A stretch of DNA of 64,000 nt from Limisphaerales bacterium (lineage in GTDB: Bacteria > Verrucomicrobiota > Verrucomicrobiia > Limisphaerales > AAA164-E04), in NCBI GenBank assembly GCA_024761205.1, contig JAMASS010000006.1, positions 107,794 to 171,793 on the forward strand, given 5' to 3'. The notes below the pieces were generated by a model. The model ran no database searches, was not told the DNA's origin, and saw only the letters and a list, made by a program, of their open reading frames with translations. This document shows, one piece after another, positions 1 through 8,639 of this stretch. A program made the translations under genes and the position numbers. The first letter of the stretch is position 1, and every line of letters begins with the position of its first letter.

Positions 1-323
1 TAAGCAAGCAAGGACATAGGGGAAAGCGGTGAAGGATTGCCGCACTCCACCAGGAACGCGACTGTGTTATCCAGAAGCTATGAGGATGCAGTCAGGTCTT
101 GGAAACTGCACCGTGCTTGCTGTCGATACTTGGAGGCGAACACTCTCGTCCGCGCTCCTTCCGGATCCCTATGCAAAAACGCGATCAAGGATTTATTCTG
201 TAGCCTTCTCCACCCCGATCTCGTCATTTACTCAAACAGAACAAAGAAAAAATTTGATTGTCAAAGAAAGAGAGCACGGGATTTGCTCGAATTTAGCGCG
301 ACGAGTAACAACGAGCCGCATCC
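1..323. other. Intergenic, no gene recognised
   Basis: No convincing coding region is seen. The short ORFs here have no recognisable domain and overlap each other in different frames. The only structured signal is a copy of the dispersed hairpin repeat at 19-48. The rest is the likely upstream region of the subtilase gene. Confidence 0.5.
19..48 (-). repeat. Dispersed hairpin repeat, copy 1
   Basis: Read on the minus strand this is GGAGTGCGGCAATCC followed by TTCACCGCTTTCCCC. It matches copies at 8483, 25828 and 45298. This copy differs at two bases in the left arm, so its hairpin is weaker than in the two best copies. Confidence 0.6.
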
Positions 324-3026
324 ATGCGATTGCAGGGGAATATAACCGATCCAGGGCTGAGAGAGCAGCAAGGGCTCAATAGCATTTGTACGTTCCTGCT
401 TGTTACCTTTCTCTTTCTGTCACCTTGCCTTCCGTCGCGCGCCAAGGAACCCATTGCTGAGAATGAACAGTACCGCCGAGTAGAATTCCTGGAACCTCAC
501 CCCCAAATCTACTACGTCGATTCAATTTGGTGGGAAACCGCTTTACCCGAGGAGCTTGAAGGATGGCTGCCGGCACGTCTGGGGAATCCCTCAGGCCCGG
601 AGGTTCAGATTAGTCATGAGCTAGTGCTAAAAACCGAAACCCCGATAGACGAGACAGATCTGTTCCAAAACCACTACGTTGAGACTGCTCGACGGATTGA
701 TGACCATTTTGTTATCCTCAATGCCATCACACCGACCCACGCCTTGGAAACCGCTCAAGAGCTTGGCAAAGCGCCCGGCACCATCGCTAGTTACCCAATC
801 ATGCGGCGTGCCTATCGGCGTTGCGGAAAATTCGCCCCCATACCAAACGACACCTACTTCTCTCAGATCTGGCACGTAGACAACCGCAATAGCCGCGGCG
901 AACGCCATGGTATCGATCTCAATTTAAGAGCCGCGTGGAATCTCACTCGCGGAGAAGACATCACCATAGCCGTCGTTGACAACGGTATCGATCTGGAACA
1001 TCCAGAACTCGTCGAGCGAGCCTCCCACGGACCACATTTCAATTTCGGCGAAGACCGCGCATCCGGAGCCTTTATTAATGCCGATGCTCACGGAACCGCC
1101 GTTGCCGGTCTCATCGCCGCTGAGGGCCAAAACGAAACCGGCGTGATCGGCGTTGCCCCGCAAGCCACTCTCTCAAGCCTCGTGATTTTCGATATCAATC
1201 GGCGCGGAGAAGAAGTTACCGTCCCCGTCACTGACTTAATGGATATGTTCCAGTTTCAGATCGACAAAATCGCGGTCCAAAACCACAGCTGGGGTCTCTT
1301 CGCCCCGGTGCAATCGAGCATTGATGCACTGTCAGACAGGGGAATCGAGAACGCCGTCAAGAACGGACGCGGCGGCAAAGGAGTCATCATCGTTCGCGCG
1401 GGAGGCAACGGAAGGGAGTTTCTTAACAATGTGAACGACGAGGGGTGGGCGCAGGACCCACGGGCCATCGCCGTCGGCGCGGTCCGAAGCGATGGGGCGC
1501 CAACCAGCTACTCAACGAGAGGCGCCTGTCTCTTGGTATCGGCACCCAGTGGCGATACCGCATTTCTCGGTTTGGCGACCACAGATCACCAAGGCGAATC
1601 CGGCTACGTCAGCCGCGGCAGAAACGATCTGGCCGATTACCTGTTGGGCGCCGCCGGTTTCTCCGGCACCTCTGCTTCGGCCCCCCTCATCACCGGCGTC
1701 GTTGCCTTAATCTTGAGCGTCAACTCGGACCTCACCTACCGTGACGTACAACAGATCCTCATTCACTCGGCATTCCACCCCAGGGTCAATGATCCAGATA
1801 TTGAAGCCAATGGCGCCGGATTCGTGTTCAGCCACAATACCGGCTACGGGGTCCCCGACGCCGGATTCGCAGTTGAACTGGCGCAAGTCTGGAAAAACCG
1901 GCCCGAAGCAACCGAAACCTCCCAAACCAAGAGACCCAACCGACTGATTCCCGACGCCGGGTTTCAACTCAAAATTCGAGGCCGGGATATCCCGACAGCC
2001 TTGCGGTCGATTGCCGCGAAACCAGCGCTGGGAACCTTCGCCGACGAAGGGACCAAAGATGTTCCCCTCGTATTTGTTGGAGAGGCGCTCTCCCCGATCG
2101 ACATTCCGCTTGAAGGGCGGGGTGCACTGATCAAACGAGGCACCAACACGTTCGCTGAAAAACTCCGCCATGCCAAGGAAGCCGGTGCCGAATTCGCTGT
2201 CATCTACAACAATCGCGATGCAGATGAAATTGTCTTGCTAGGCGGCACAGATTTTTCCGGCATCCCCGCCGTCAGCATCAATCAAAATGATGGCGAGGAT
2301 CTCGTTGACCTGCTCGGCAACCAATCCGACGTCACATCTGAGATCTCCCTGAACTCCGCGACAGTGGAATTCGATATTTCCAGCACCTTGATCTGTGAAC
2401 ACGTCGGCGTCGAGCTCGATACGACCCACACCTATCGGGGCGATCTCAGAATCACCCTGCTCTCGCCCAGCGGAACGCGCAGCGTCCTGCAAACGATTAA
2501 TAAGGACTCTTCCCCTGGTCCGCGCGGCTGGACCTACTGGTCCACGAAACACTTCTATGAGTCAAGCGCCGGCATGTGGAAGGTCTTCGTCACCGATCAG
2601 GAAGAAAACGATATCGGTTTCATTACGGCCGCATCCCTAATTATCAAAGGTGTTCCCATCTTGGATATTGACCACGACGGACTTGACGACCAGTGGGAAC
2701 GCCGCGCCTTCGGGTCCCTCAATTTTGGAATCAAAGCGGATCCCGACAACGACGGATTTAACAACGCACGCGAGCAAATCCTCCAAACACCACCCACCAC
2801 CCCCAATCGACCGTTCCTCATCGACTTCTCCCTCTGGGACCCCCAGACCATCCGACTCAGTTGGCCCTCCCTCCCGGAAAGTCACTACGAGGTGCTGAAA
2901 CGATCGCTGATCGACGGCTCCTCACAAGTCGTTGCCACTCTCCCCGGCCAATTTCCCGGAAATGAACTCATTCTGCCGCTGAATCGATCCGGGAATGCGT
3001 TCTACTCCGTTCGAACACGCCAATGA
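324..3026 (+). CDS. Secreted subtilisin-like (S8) serine protease with PA-like and P domains
   Basis: An extracellular endopeptidase of the subtilase superfamily, 900 residues. A hydrophobic segment near residues 20-38 looks like a signal peptide, and the true start may lie slightly inside the ORF. The catalytic triad is visible: Asp219 in AVVDNGID, His256 in DAHGTAVAG and Ser450 in GFSGTSASAP. Asn362 in AGGNG is the likely oxyanion residue. After the catalytic domain there is a protease-associated-like segment (about 600-680) and a proprotein-convertase P-domain-like beta region (about 690-780; TYRGDLRITLLSPSGT). A Asp-rich DxDxDGxDD motif follows at about 786, of the kind seen in thrombospondin type-3/calcium-binding linkers, then a short C-terminal beta domain. 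The arrangement resembles kexin-like bacterial exoproteases. The substrate is unknown. It is transcribed alone and converges with the downstream SGNH gene. Confidence 0.9.
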   Translation: MRLQGNITDPGLREQQGLNSICTFLLVTFLFLSPCLPSRAKEPIAENEQYRRVEFLEPHPQIYYVDSIWWETALPEELEGWLPARLGNPSGPEVQISHELVLKTETPIDETDLFQNHYVETARRIDDHFVILNAITPTHALETAQELGKAPGTIASYPIMRRAYRRCGKFAPIPNDTYFSQIWHVDNRNSRGERHGIDLNLRAAWNLTRGEDITIAVVDNGIDLEHPELVERASHGPHFNFGEDRASGAFINADAHGTAVAGLIAAEGQNETGVIGVAPQATLSSLVIFDINRRGEEVTVPVTDLMDMFQFQIDKIAVQNHSWGLFAPVQSSIDALSDRGIENAVKNGRGGKGVIIVRAGGNGREFLNNVNDEGWAQDPRAIAVGAVRSDGAPTSYSTRGACLLVSAPSGDTAFLGLATTDHQGESGYVSRGRNDLADYLLGAAGFSGTSASAPLITGVVALILSVNSDLTYRDVQQILIHSAFHPRVNDPDIEANGAGFVFSHNTGYGVPDAGFAVELAQVWKNRPEATETSQTKRPNRLIPDAGFQLKIRGRDIPTALRSIAAKPALGTFADEGTKDVPLVFVGEALSPIDIPLEGRGALIKRGTNTFAEKLRHAKEAGAEFAVIYNNRDADEIVLLGGTDFSGIPAVSINQNDGEDLVDLLGNQSDVTSEISLNSATVEFDISSTLICEHVGVELDTTHTYRGDLRITLLSPSGTRSVLQTINKDSSPGPRGWTYWSTKHFYESSAGMWKVFVTDQEENDIGFITAASLIIKGVPILDIDHDGLDDQWERRAFGSLNFGIKADPDNDGFNNAREQILQTPPTTPNRPFLIDFSLWDPQTIRLSWPSLPESHYEVLKRSLIDGSSQVVATLPGQFPGNELILPLNRSGNAFYSVRTRQ

Positions 3027-3053
3027 CCAGCACCCACGGACCAGAGGTCTCTA

Positions 3054-4019
3054 TCACCGAGCCCTTGAGCCGAAGAGCAGTTGACTGATGTGGAGCGGTA
3101 GCGCATCTACCGTCAACTTGGCAATGATTTTAGCACCCGGCACCGAAAGATGGTAGCCATCGAAAATGCTCCAAAGAGCGAGTTCACCCGGTGTGGCATC
3201 AAGATACAGCTCGGAAACCCGTTGATGGAGATCGAGAACATAAACCCCCATTTCATCGCCAATCCGCCGCATCACACGGCTCCTCTCACCGAGGTAGGGA
3301 ATCAAGTTGCCATCTGGCGCAAACTCGCTCGAGGGCAGCGGAGTCACTAAAATCGGCGTCCCGTCCCATTGGCGAACCAAGGAAACAATCCCTCTCAGAT
3401 TGTTATCATACTCCTCCAGGCTCGTGCCTTTCACCTCGGGAAAACGCGTAAACTCATCAATCTGCCCCAGCTGTATCAGCACGACGAGCGGCTCCGCCCG
3501 TTTCAAGATGCTCCGTCGATTCGAACCAAAAAATGTCTTCGAACTTAGGCCTGGCTCGGCGGCCATGATGAATCGAGCATCCTCCCCAACCAACGGGATG
3601 AGCGCCTCCGCCCAACCCGACACGTTCGGGTTAGTGAGAATACCGGCAGCCGTCGAATCGCCAATCACTGCGAGTGTATAGGGCGGCTCAGGTTTCCGTA
3701 TTTGGATCGACCGATAGAAAGCAAACTCGACACCCGGTCGACAAATCACGACCTCCGACGGCCAGGCGAAGGTATCTCTTGCGATCTCCCAATTTCGAAA
3801 ATCGAGACTCCACTCAAGTCGATACCAACGCCCCGAAACATCAGACGCTCGAGCGACAACACTCCCCTCCCCTGTTCGTTGTAAGGAAACCCCTCGAGCA
3901 AAAACCTCAAAGGAACACATCGCGAAAAATGGTTCGACGAAAGCAAAAAGCGACAGACAGCACCAACCCTTAAACGAATTGCCAAACGAACACATGAGTA
4001 AAACAATGGTGACTGACAA
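3054..4019 (-). CDS. SGNH/GDSL-family hydrolase, rhamnogalacturonan acetylesterase-like
   Basis: 321 residues. The N-terminal ~110 residues hold a hydrophobic segment and a beta-rich stretch. The hydrolase domain starts near residue 115. Block I is AVIGDSTAAG with the nucleophile at Ser122. Block III appears as IQLGQIDE, the same place and shape as the IQFGHND block of rhamnogalacturonan acetylesterases, with Gln in place of His. The catalytic Asp and His are in FDGYHLSVPGAK near the C terminus. An esterase removing acetyl groups from plant or algal polysaccharide is the likely role, and an extracellular or periplasmic place is inferred from the N terminus. The Gln in block III may mean altered specificity. 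The start codon is uncertain because the first 35 residues contain several candidate methionines. Confidence 0.75.
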   Translation of the reverse strand: MSVTIVLLMCSFGNSFKGWCCLSLFAFVEPFFAMCSFEVFARGVSLQRTGEGSVVARASDVSGRWYRLEWSLDFRNWEIARDTFAWPSEVVICRPGVEFAFYRSIQIRKPEPPYTLAVIGDSTAAGILTNPNVSGWAEALIPLVGEDARFIMAAEPGLSSKTFFGSNRRSILKRAEPLVVLIQLGQIDEFTRFPEVKGTSLEEYDNNLRGIVSLVRQWDGTPILVTPLPSSEFAPDGNLIPYLGERSRVMRRIGDEMGVYVLDLHQRVSELYLDATPGELALWSIFDGYHLSVPGAKIIAKLTVDALPLHISQLLFGSRAR

Positions 4020-4106
4020 TAATACGTATCACGATGACCTGTCTGTGCCAATTCTGAAAATAAACGGCGCGTTACACTTCTCCTCAACCGGTCAGCCGAA
4101 CCTCGC

Positions 4107-4815
4107 TCAAAATACTCGGAGAGAACGGTGTACAAAGCCGGGTGGCAGCGCTACATCTCGACCGGTTTTTAAAAAACACTCGACTGTGACTGCAAAAAAC
4201 TCAGGGAGATTCATCGCTCCGTACTCATCCAATAGTGTCGCCTGCCTTTGTCTCGATTGGGTGACGAGCATATTGCATTCCCTCTGCATGACCTCAAATC
4301 AACGGCGATAATGGGCCCGGCCTTGCGAGCACCGACTTCGCCATTAGCGAAGCCGTCGAGAGAATCCAACTTGTGAGCAAACTCATGCAACACCACACTT
4401 AAACCCTCCCGGGCATTCCTTCCGCCCTCGCGGGGGCTGAATCCAAGACAGAACCACCAGACCGCAGCTCGCGGTCTGCTCCAACACACCTGCTGCATCT
4501 CGCGAACCGCACTCGAATCATCGACTTGTCTTAGCCAGGGGATATAATCAGGATATTCCAAAATGATGCTGACATTCGCGAAATAGTCATGCGCTTACCC
4601 CAGCAAAAGTAAGCAGGACTGCCTCGCAATAGTCACTTTGACTTCACCAGTGATCTCCATTCCTTGGCATCCTTCCCATTCCCTTTCAGCAACAAAGACC
4701 TGAACGAGCCGCATTAATTCCGTACGTTCAAGGGCTTGCAACACGTTCCAGTAAAGAACGCAGGCTTCCATCCATCCCCGCCAAGCATCCTGAAATGGTT
4801 GCGAGAGAATCCGCT
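4107..4815 (-). pseudogene. mtfA: Disrupted mtfA-like zinc peptidase (M90 family)
   Basis: Three reading frames must be joined to recover an MtfA-like protein. Upstream pieces read RILSQPFQDAW and then MRLVQVFVAEREWEGCQG, followed by VKVTIARQSCLLLLG, which ends at an in-frame TAA near 4600. The same frame resumes as AHDYFANVSIILEYPDY and, after a degraded middle, gives the zinc motif LHEFAHKLDSLDGFANG (HExxH). A further frameshift leads to TLLDEYGAMNLPEFFAVTV, the C-terminal signature with the third zinc-ligand region. Intact MtfA is a cytosolic zinc aminopeptidase that in enterobacteria also binds the glucose repressor Mlc. Here one stop and at least two frameshifts make function very unlikely. 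The order and completeness of the pieces argue for decay in place. Confidence 0.85.
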
Positions 4816-5200
4816 GTTGTCGCCAGTGTTAAACCACCGTCTAATCACCGCATCCTCAGCCAATTCGAGAAGCGCTTGTTGCGCCACCAAGTGGCGATCC
4901 TCCAACCGGAGCAAATTAATCACGCTAAAAGAGCCGTTGACTGCCCAATACTGGCACTTCATCACCCGATGTCACCGTTCCTCAATTTTGACAATCTCCT
5001 TCTGAAAACGCCGTTTCTCGACCTTATTATCAGCAACATCTCGTTTCAACTCGTTCAACGCAATGTGCCTCGAAAAACCTCCATCAAACTCCCATGACCC
5101 TCGTCACAGAGTCGCTAGAGATTCTCGGCGATCTACCCCAACAAAACGATACGTTTCTCTTGAATCTCCTTTAACGTCATCGCCCGCACTCCGCCAACTC
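4816..5200. other. Intergenic, nothing recognised
   Basis: Short overlapping ORFs occur on both strands, but none has a plausible start with a Shine-Dalgarno or any recognisable motif. Confidence 0.4.
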
Positions 5201-5587
5201 TCAACAGGACCAGAGAAACCAATATTCGAATTTGCATAACGACTTTCTTTTCTCATTTATCTTGAGCTTGATCAATGAAAACGCGGCAACGGCCTCTTCC
5301 ACGGCGTTCTCTGGCGGCAGGCGCTCCAGTATTTCGGGCGAGGCTTCCGCAAGATTTTGCCAGGCCGCTTCAAACGCCTGTTTGATTCGCGTGCGCGCTT
5401 CCTCAGACAAATCGCCGCAACACGGCGCTTTCTCAACGGCTCCTTCCTCGACGGGTGGCGGCTCTACTTCAACCGGTTTCTCCGCTTTCTCCGGCGCCCT
5501 AGAAGGTCGGGAAAGCCGCAAGTCGAACTTGTCTTCGATATAGTTGAAGAAGAACATCGCTGCTACTATGGCGAAGAGTTGGACCAA
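5201..5587 (-). CDS. Small membrane-anchored hypothetical protein
   Basis: 128 residues, unrecognised. It starts at a TTG codon with a good AAGGAG about 9 nt upstream, which supports real translation. The first ~15 residues (LFAIVAAMFFF) form a short hydrophobic anchor. A Pro/Glu/Val-rich linker (VEVEPPPVEEG) follows. The rest is an acidic, probably helical domain, about residues 58-105, containing a Cys-Cys pair. The C terminus is basic. The layout (anchor, Pro-rich linker, small soluble domain) resembles that of the nearby thermonuclease-like protein, and both are on the minus strand. No function is assigned. Confidence 0.5.
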   Translation of the reverse strand: MVQLFAIVAAMFFFNYIEDKFDLRLSRPSRAPEKAEKPVEVEPPPVEEGAVEKAPCCGDLSEEARTRIKQAFEAAWQNLAEASPEILERLPPENAVEEAVAAFSLIKLKINEKRKSLCKFEYWFLWSC

Positions 5588-5662
5588 GCTAAGGTTCTCC
5601 TTGGGAATGCAAAGTAAACCCGGGTAATTCTCGTTCTTGCAACCATCCTTGGCGGCGTTTTT

Positions 5663-5827
5663 TTAATAGGGAGTCATTCGAAAAAGCCAACCGTTGATGA
5701 ACACAACTCCCTCCACAAAAAGAGCTAAGCAAAGAACCTAGATGAGGCCTTCCGGGAATATTATCCATGACAAGTCAGGAATAAATCCCAGGAACGGCGC
5801 GAAATGTAACCACGTTAGATTTTCCAT
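5663..5827 (-). pseudogene. Tiny two-segment membrane ORF interrupted by TAG
   Basis: An ATG at 5827 lies 6 nt after a perfect AAGGAG. It opens a 29-codon ORF (MENLTWLHFAPFLGF...) that ends at TAG (5738-5740). The same frame then continues for 24 codons with a second hydrophobic stretch (VLCLALFVEGVVFI) to a TAA at 5663. Either this is a 53-residue two-helix membrane protein with a recent nonsense change, or the 29-residue peptide is the product. No family is recognised. Confidence 0.4.
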
Positions 5828-6625
5828 AACGATCTCCTTTATTAATGCCCCACCTAACGATCAGCGAGGTCTTCACAGGCATCGCATTTGCCATTCTCGT
5901 CATTATCTGTCTGCTTAAATTCCGCTATGCCCCACAACCTTTTTCGAATACTAGCACTAACGCTGCGTTGCGTGCCTTGATAGGCCAATCGACACTCCGA
6001 TGCTATGATTCTTACAATTTCACCAAACCTCTTACACCATACTCCTTTACCCATATAAATAACACCGACTCTAAGAAGACCTTTCAAGAGGGTCCGCTTA
6101 CTACTCCAAGCAATGCAGCAAGAAAACTTTTGTGTCCGATCTTCAAAGCGACGATACAATCTTATACTGTATCGTATCGACACTTCAGATATGCAGCATG
6201 AGCATAGCAAAGATAAACTCAATGGATCTCATAACAACTTTGTTCGCAAAGTCGCACTCTCGTCATATCAGACCAACCGCCTCCGCTTGGACAGCTATGC
6301 GGGGCTGTCACCGGCATGGATTACAGGAATCCACCCAGTGTTCTATAGCGCCTTGCGCAGATCCACTTGTCTGCGGACAGAGTGCAAAGGCCGTGACGAC
6401 GGTAATGAGACCAAATCCCGGTGGCAGTATTTTGGGATAATTCCCAATGGTTTTGACAAGCTTGAAGGTCCGCGCTGACAGCAGAGAGCAGTCCCGGCGA
6501 TTTTCCGAATTAAGCTATTGCTCATCATAAATTATCCCGCCAAACATCCGATCATCATAAAGAAAACCCAAGCGACCAGAGAAAAAGTTGCCGAGGCAAT
6601 GAACCTCTTCTTCCATTTCTCCTTC
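5828..6625. other. Gene-poor stretch with unassigned short ORFs
   Basis: ORFs of 60-120 codons exist on both strands but overlap one another and show no family motif. One plus-strand ORF from 5845 begins with a hydrophobic stretch (FTGIAFAILVIICLL) but has no Shine-Dalgarno. A minus-strand frame near 6540-6620 reads as a basic-hydrophobic peptide (FSLVAWVFFMMIGCLAG) without a usable start. The stretch looks like degraded accessory DNA. Confidence 0.35.
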
Positions 6626-6751
6626 TTATTGGCTTATCTCTTGCTGTTCAATCGCTTGGATGCGGCGAATGAGTTCGATTCTTTCCTCCGGTTTCATCGG
6701 TTTGGTTTCGACTTCATAGGCTAAAGCCGAAAGAACTTGGTCGGTTTTCAT
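6626..6751 (-). CDS. Short hypothetical protein (41 aa)
   Basis: A 41-codon ORF beginning MKTDQVLSALAYEVE and rich in Glu, Arg and Ile, predicted to be helical (RIELIRRIQAIEQQE). It starts about 20 nt after the end of the thermonuclease reading frame, so it may be co-transcribed. No clear Shine-Dalgarno is seen and no family is recognised. It could be a small regulatory or antitoxin-like peptide, but nothing in the sequence proves this. Confidence 0.35.
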   Translation of the reverse strand: MKTDQVLSALAYEVETKPMKPEERIELIRRIQAIEQQEISQ

Positions 6752-6833
6752 TATAGTTTAGATCGTTCGGTTAGTTGAGCCGTATCTTCTCTCCTTTGCG
6801 CCAAGTGCTTGGCCAATATGCTGTCCGGTCTCC

Positions 6834-7589
6834 TCACATACCTAGGTTTCCTTTGCGGGCTAGATGTTCCTGGGCATCGTAACGATTGTCGTAGCTGGCA
6901 ACGGCGTATCCGTTTCGGACGAGCCACGCTCCGATGTCTTTGCTGTTGCAGGTAACTCTGCCTACCAATCTCCCGTATTTGTCCTCTTTCTCCACGGTGA
7001 CAGTGATCCAGCGATAACCTATCTTTTTGATGAGACATGCCTTGACAAGCTCGCCGGCATCAAACCATTGCCCATTCCTGCGTTGTGCCTGCTGAGCCAG
7101 TTCCGGTGCATCAATGCCAGCCAGCCGAATCCTCTGCCCATTGAGGCCAATGGTGTCACCGTCAATGACGTAAGCTCGGCCATTGATCTTCTGTTTTTCA
7201 GGTAACGGGACAATCCGTTTCTCCGGCTCGATAACCGGCGCAGGTTTGGGGACAATCCGTTTCTCCGGCAGAGATGGCGGCCAATGCAGGGGAGGGTTCT
7301 CCTTGCGTTGCGGCGGATACTTCTGCGTCGGCCAGATGCCCTGCCTGGGACGGGGAGTCCGTGGGTAAGTCTTCGGCTCCGGTTTCTGCTCTGGCTCAGG
7401 TTGGACAGTGTCCGGTGGCTCCGGTTGAACAATGTCCCATTGTAATGAAGTATGCGTCGTCCACGCATCGGACTTGGCGTCTCGAACAGTCTTCTTTGAG
7501 GGAGGTGCCGGTTCATCGGTCTGTTTCCATGCCTCGAAGATCACCCCCCACACTCCGATGGCGATTAGTGCAACGTAAAAATAAATCAT
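6834..7589 (-). CDS. Membrane-anchored thermonuclease (SNase)-like protein, C-terminal tail cut by TGA
   Basis: 251 residues. Residues 3-20 are a transmembrane anchor. Residues 25-130 form a proline-rich linker with repeated KRIVP units. Residues 137-250 are a staphylococcal-nuclease-like domain with VIDGDTIGLNGQRIRLAGID (141-160), the conserved Asp-Ala-Pro-Glu (160-163) and DKYGRLVGRV (203-212). These carry the expected Asp, Arg and Glu residues of the calcium and catalytic site. SNase homologues cleave single-stranded or duplex nucleic acid, and here the active domain would face outside the inner membrane. The ORF stops at a TGA after RKGNLGM. The same frame then continues for 20 codons as GDRTAYWPSTWRKGEKIRLN to a TAA at 6771. 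That tail resembles the usual SNase ending, where a Trp follows Gly-Ile/Met, so TGG to TGA is the simplest explanation. The ATG is 2 nt after the truncated upstream PQQ reading frame. Confidence 0.75.
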   Translation of the reverse strand: MIYFYVALIAIGVWGVIFEAWKQTDEPAPPSKKTVRDAKSDAWTTHTSLQWDIVQPEPPDTVQPEPEQKPEPKTYPRTPRPRQGIWPTQKYPPQRKENPPLHWPPSLPEKRIVPKPAPVIEPEKRIVPLPEKQKINGRAYVIDGDTIGLNGQRIRLAGIDAPELAQQAQRRNGQWFDAGELVKACLIKKIGYRWITVTVEKEDKYGRLVGRVTCNSKDIGAWLVRNGYAVASYDNRYDAQEHLARKGNLGM

Positions 7590-7591
7590 GG

Positions 7592-8291
7592 TTACCGGGT
7601 AGTTGCGAGTTGTTTTCGTCCTTCGAACTCAAAAGCCACCGGTGTGGAGTAACTTCTCACTGCAGTCGGTCGATCAGTCTTCCAGATGATCGTGCCATCC
7701 CGGGGATTTATCGTCGCCAAAAAGCTATCTGTGTCGTGGTCTTGTTTAACAATGATCTTCCCATCAATGATTACAGGCGAACTCCCAGCGCCGAATTCAT
7801 CTTGAAATGGGCCCATTGACCGCTTCCAAAACAGACTGCTCTCCAGATCGTAACAGAGCAACCCAATAGCTCCCGAAAAACGAGAATAGTCGCTCCCCAT
7901 CCGAAGCAATGGTCGCAGCAGCCGGACTCTCGACTCGGTGAAAGGACTCAATCCTTTGGGCAGGTGCCTTGCGACGCCAGATCTCGTCACTGGTCTCCTT
8001 GTTCATCGCTAGCGTATAGAGCGACCGGGTATCGGGATCAAATCCGGTCACAAACAGGCGTTGACCGATGATAATCAGCGTCAAATGTCCCGGAAGCAGC
8101 TCCTTTCTCCAACGAAGATACTTCGAATCGGCCAAGTCAGCCGGAAGAGTCCTCACCGAGTTGCTGACAACCCCTTGATTGGACCGAAAAATTCGCCCGC
8201 GTGAACGGCGCCCGAGATAAAACAGAGAACCGCCGCAAACATTTACTAGGCGCTTAGGTGTGAACATCTGGAAAAACATCGTCCGGTTCAT
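7592..8291 (-). pseudogene. Broken PQQ-like beta-propeller protein
   Basis: Two frames make one propeller protein. The first (from 8291) gives LRWRKELLPGHLTLII, TGFDPDTRSLYTLAMNKET and ASDGERLFSFFGSYW. At that point, near 7865, the frame must shift to read LLCYDLESSLFWKRSMG and GAGSSPVIIDGKIIVKQDHD, ending at GRKQLATTR-stop. A possible further shift lies in the signal-peptide region. The pattern matches exported PQQ-repeat proteins common in Verrucomicrobiota and Planctomycetes. Intact homologues continue well beyond the GRKQL point, so the 3' part is missing. The break lies immediately before the thermonuclease start codon. Confidence 0.8.
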
Positions 8292-8639
8292 AAGTCCCGC
8301 TCCGTGATGATGAGAGACTATTGGATTTGCTGACCGGCGCCAATCGCGAAACTGAATAGGCTCAATTTAGGAGCAGAAGCTGACTCAAGAAAATCACAGC
8401 AATTCAAAGCGACGCAGGATTACCGGGCTCTCTTTAGGACCTGACGGCATCTCACCGTGCCTTCTTGCCCCGCGAAGGCGCCCTTGAAGTGCGATGCTCC
8501 TTCACCGCTTTCCCCTTCCAACCAAGCAGCTCACGCCCCCAAACAACCCGGCCCTCGCTTCGATTATTGTCTTCGTTCGCCACCTGCTATAAAAAAGAAA
8601 CATCACAGACAACTGACACAGGAGAGTCACCGTTGCGTT
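8292..8639. other. Upstream region of the Ig-repeat gene
   Basis: Divergent intergenic region between the PQQ pseudogene and the Ig-repeat gene. The downstream reading frame is open from a GTG at 8457, but that extension encodes low-complexity basic sequence and overlaps a dispersed repeat copy at 8483-8520. It is therefore treated as non-coding leader. Confidence 0.5.
8483..8520 (+). repeat. Dispersed hairpin repeat, copy 2
   Basis: AGTGCGATGCTCC followed by TTCACCGCTTTCCCCTTCCA matches the right half of the repeats at 25828 and 45298. The left arm has diverged. Confidence 0.55.

Noticed and set aside
29..382. Two overlapping ORFs of 102-117 codons before the subtilase
   Set aside because: They overlap in different frames, have no ribosome site or domain, and cross a dispersed repeat.
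8457..8639. N-terminal 61-codon extension of the Ig-repeat protein
   Set aside because: It begins with GTG, is basic low-complexity sequence over a dispersed repeat, and would bury the signal peptide that begins at 8640.
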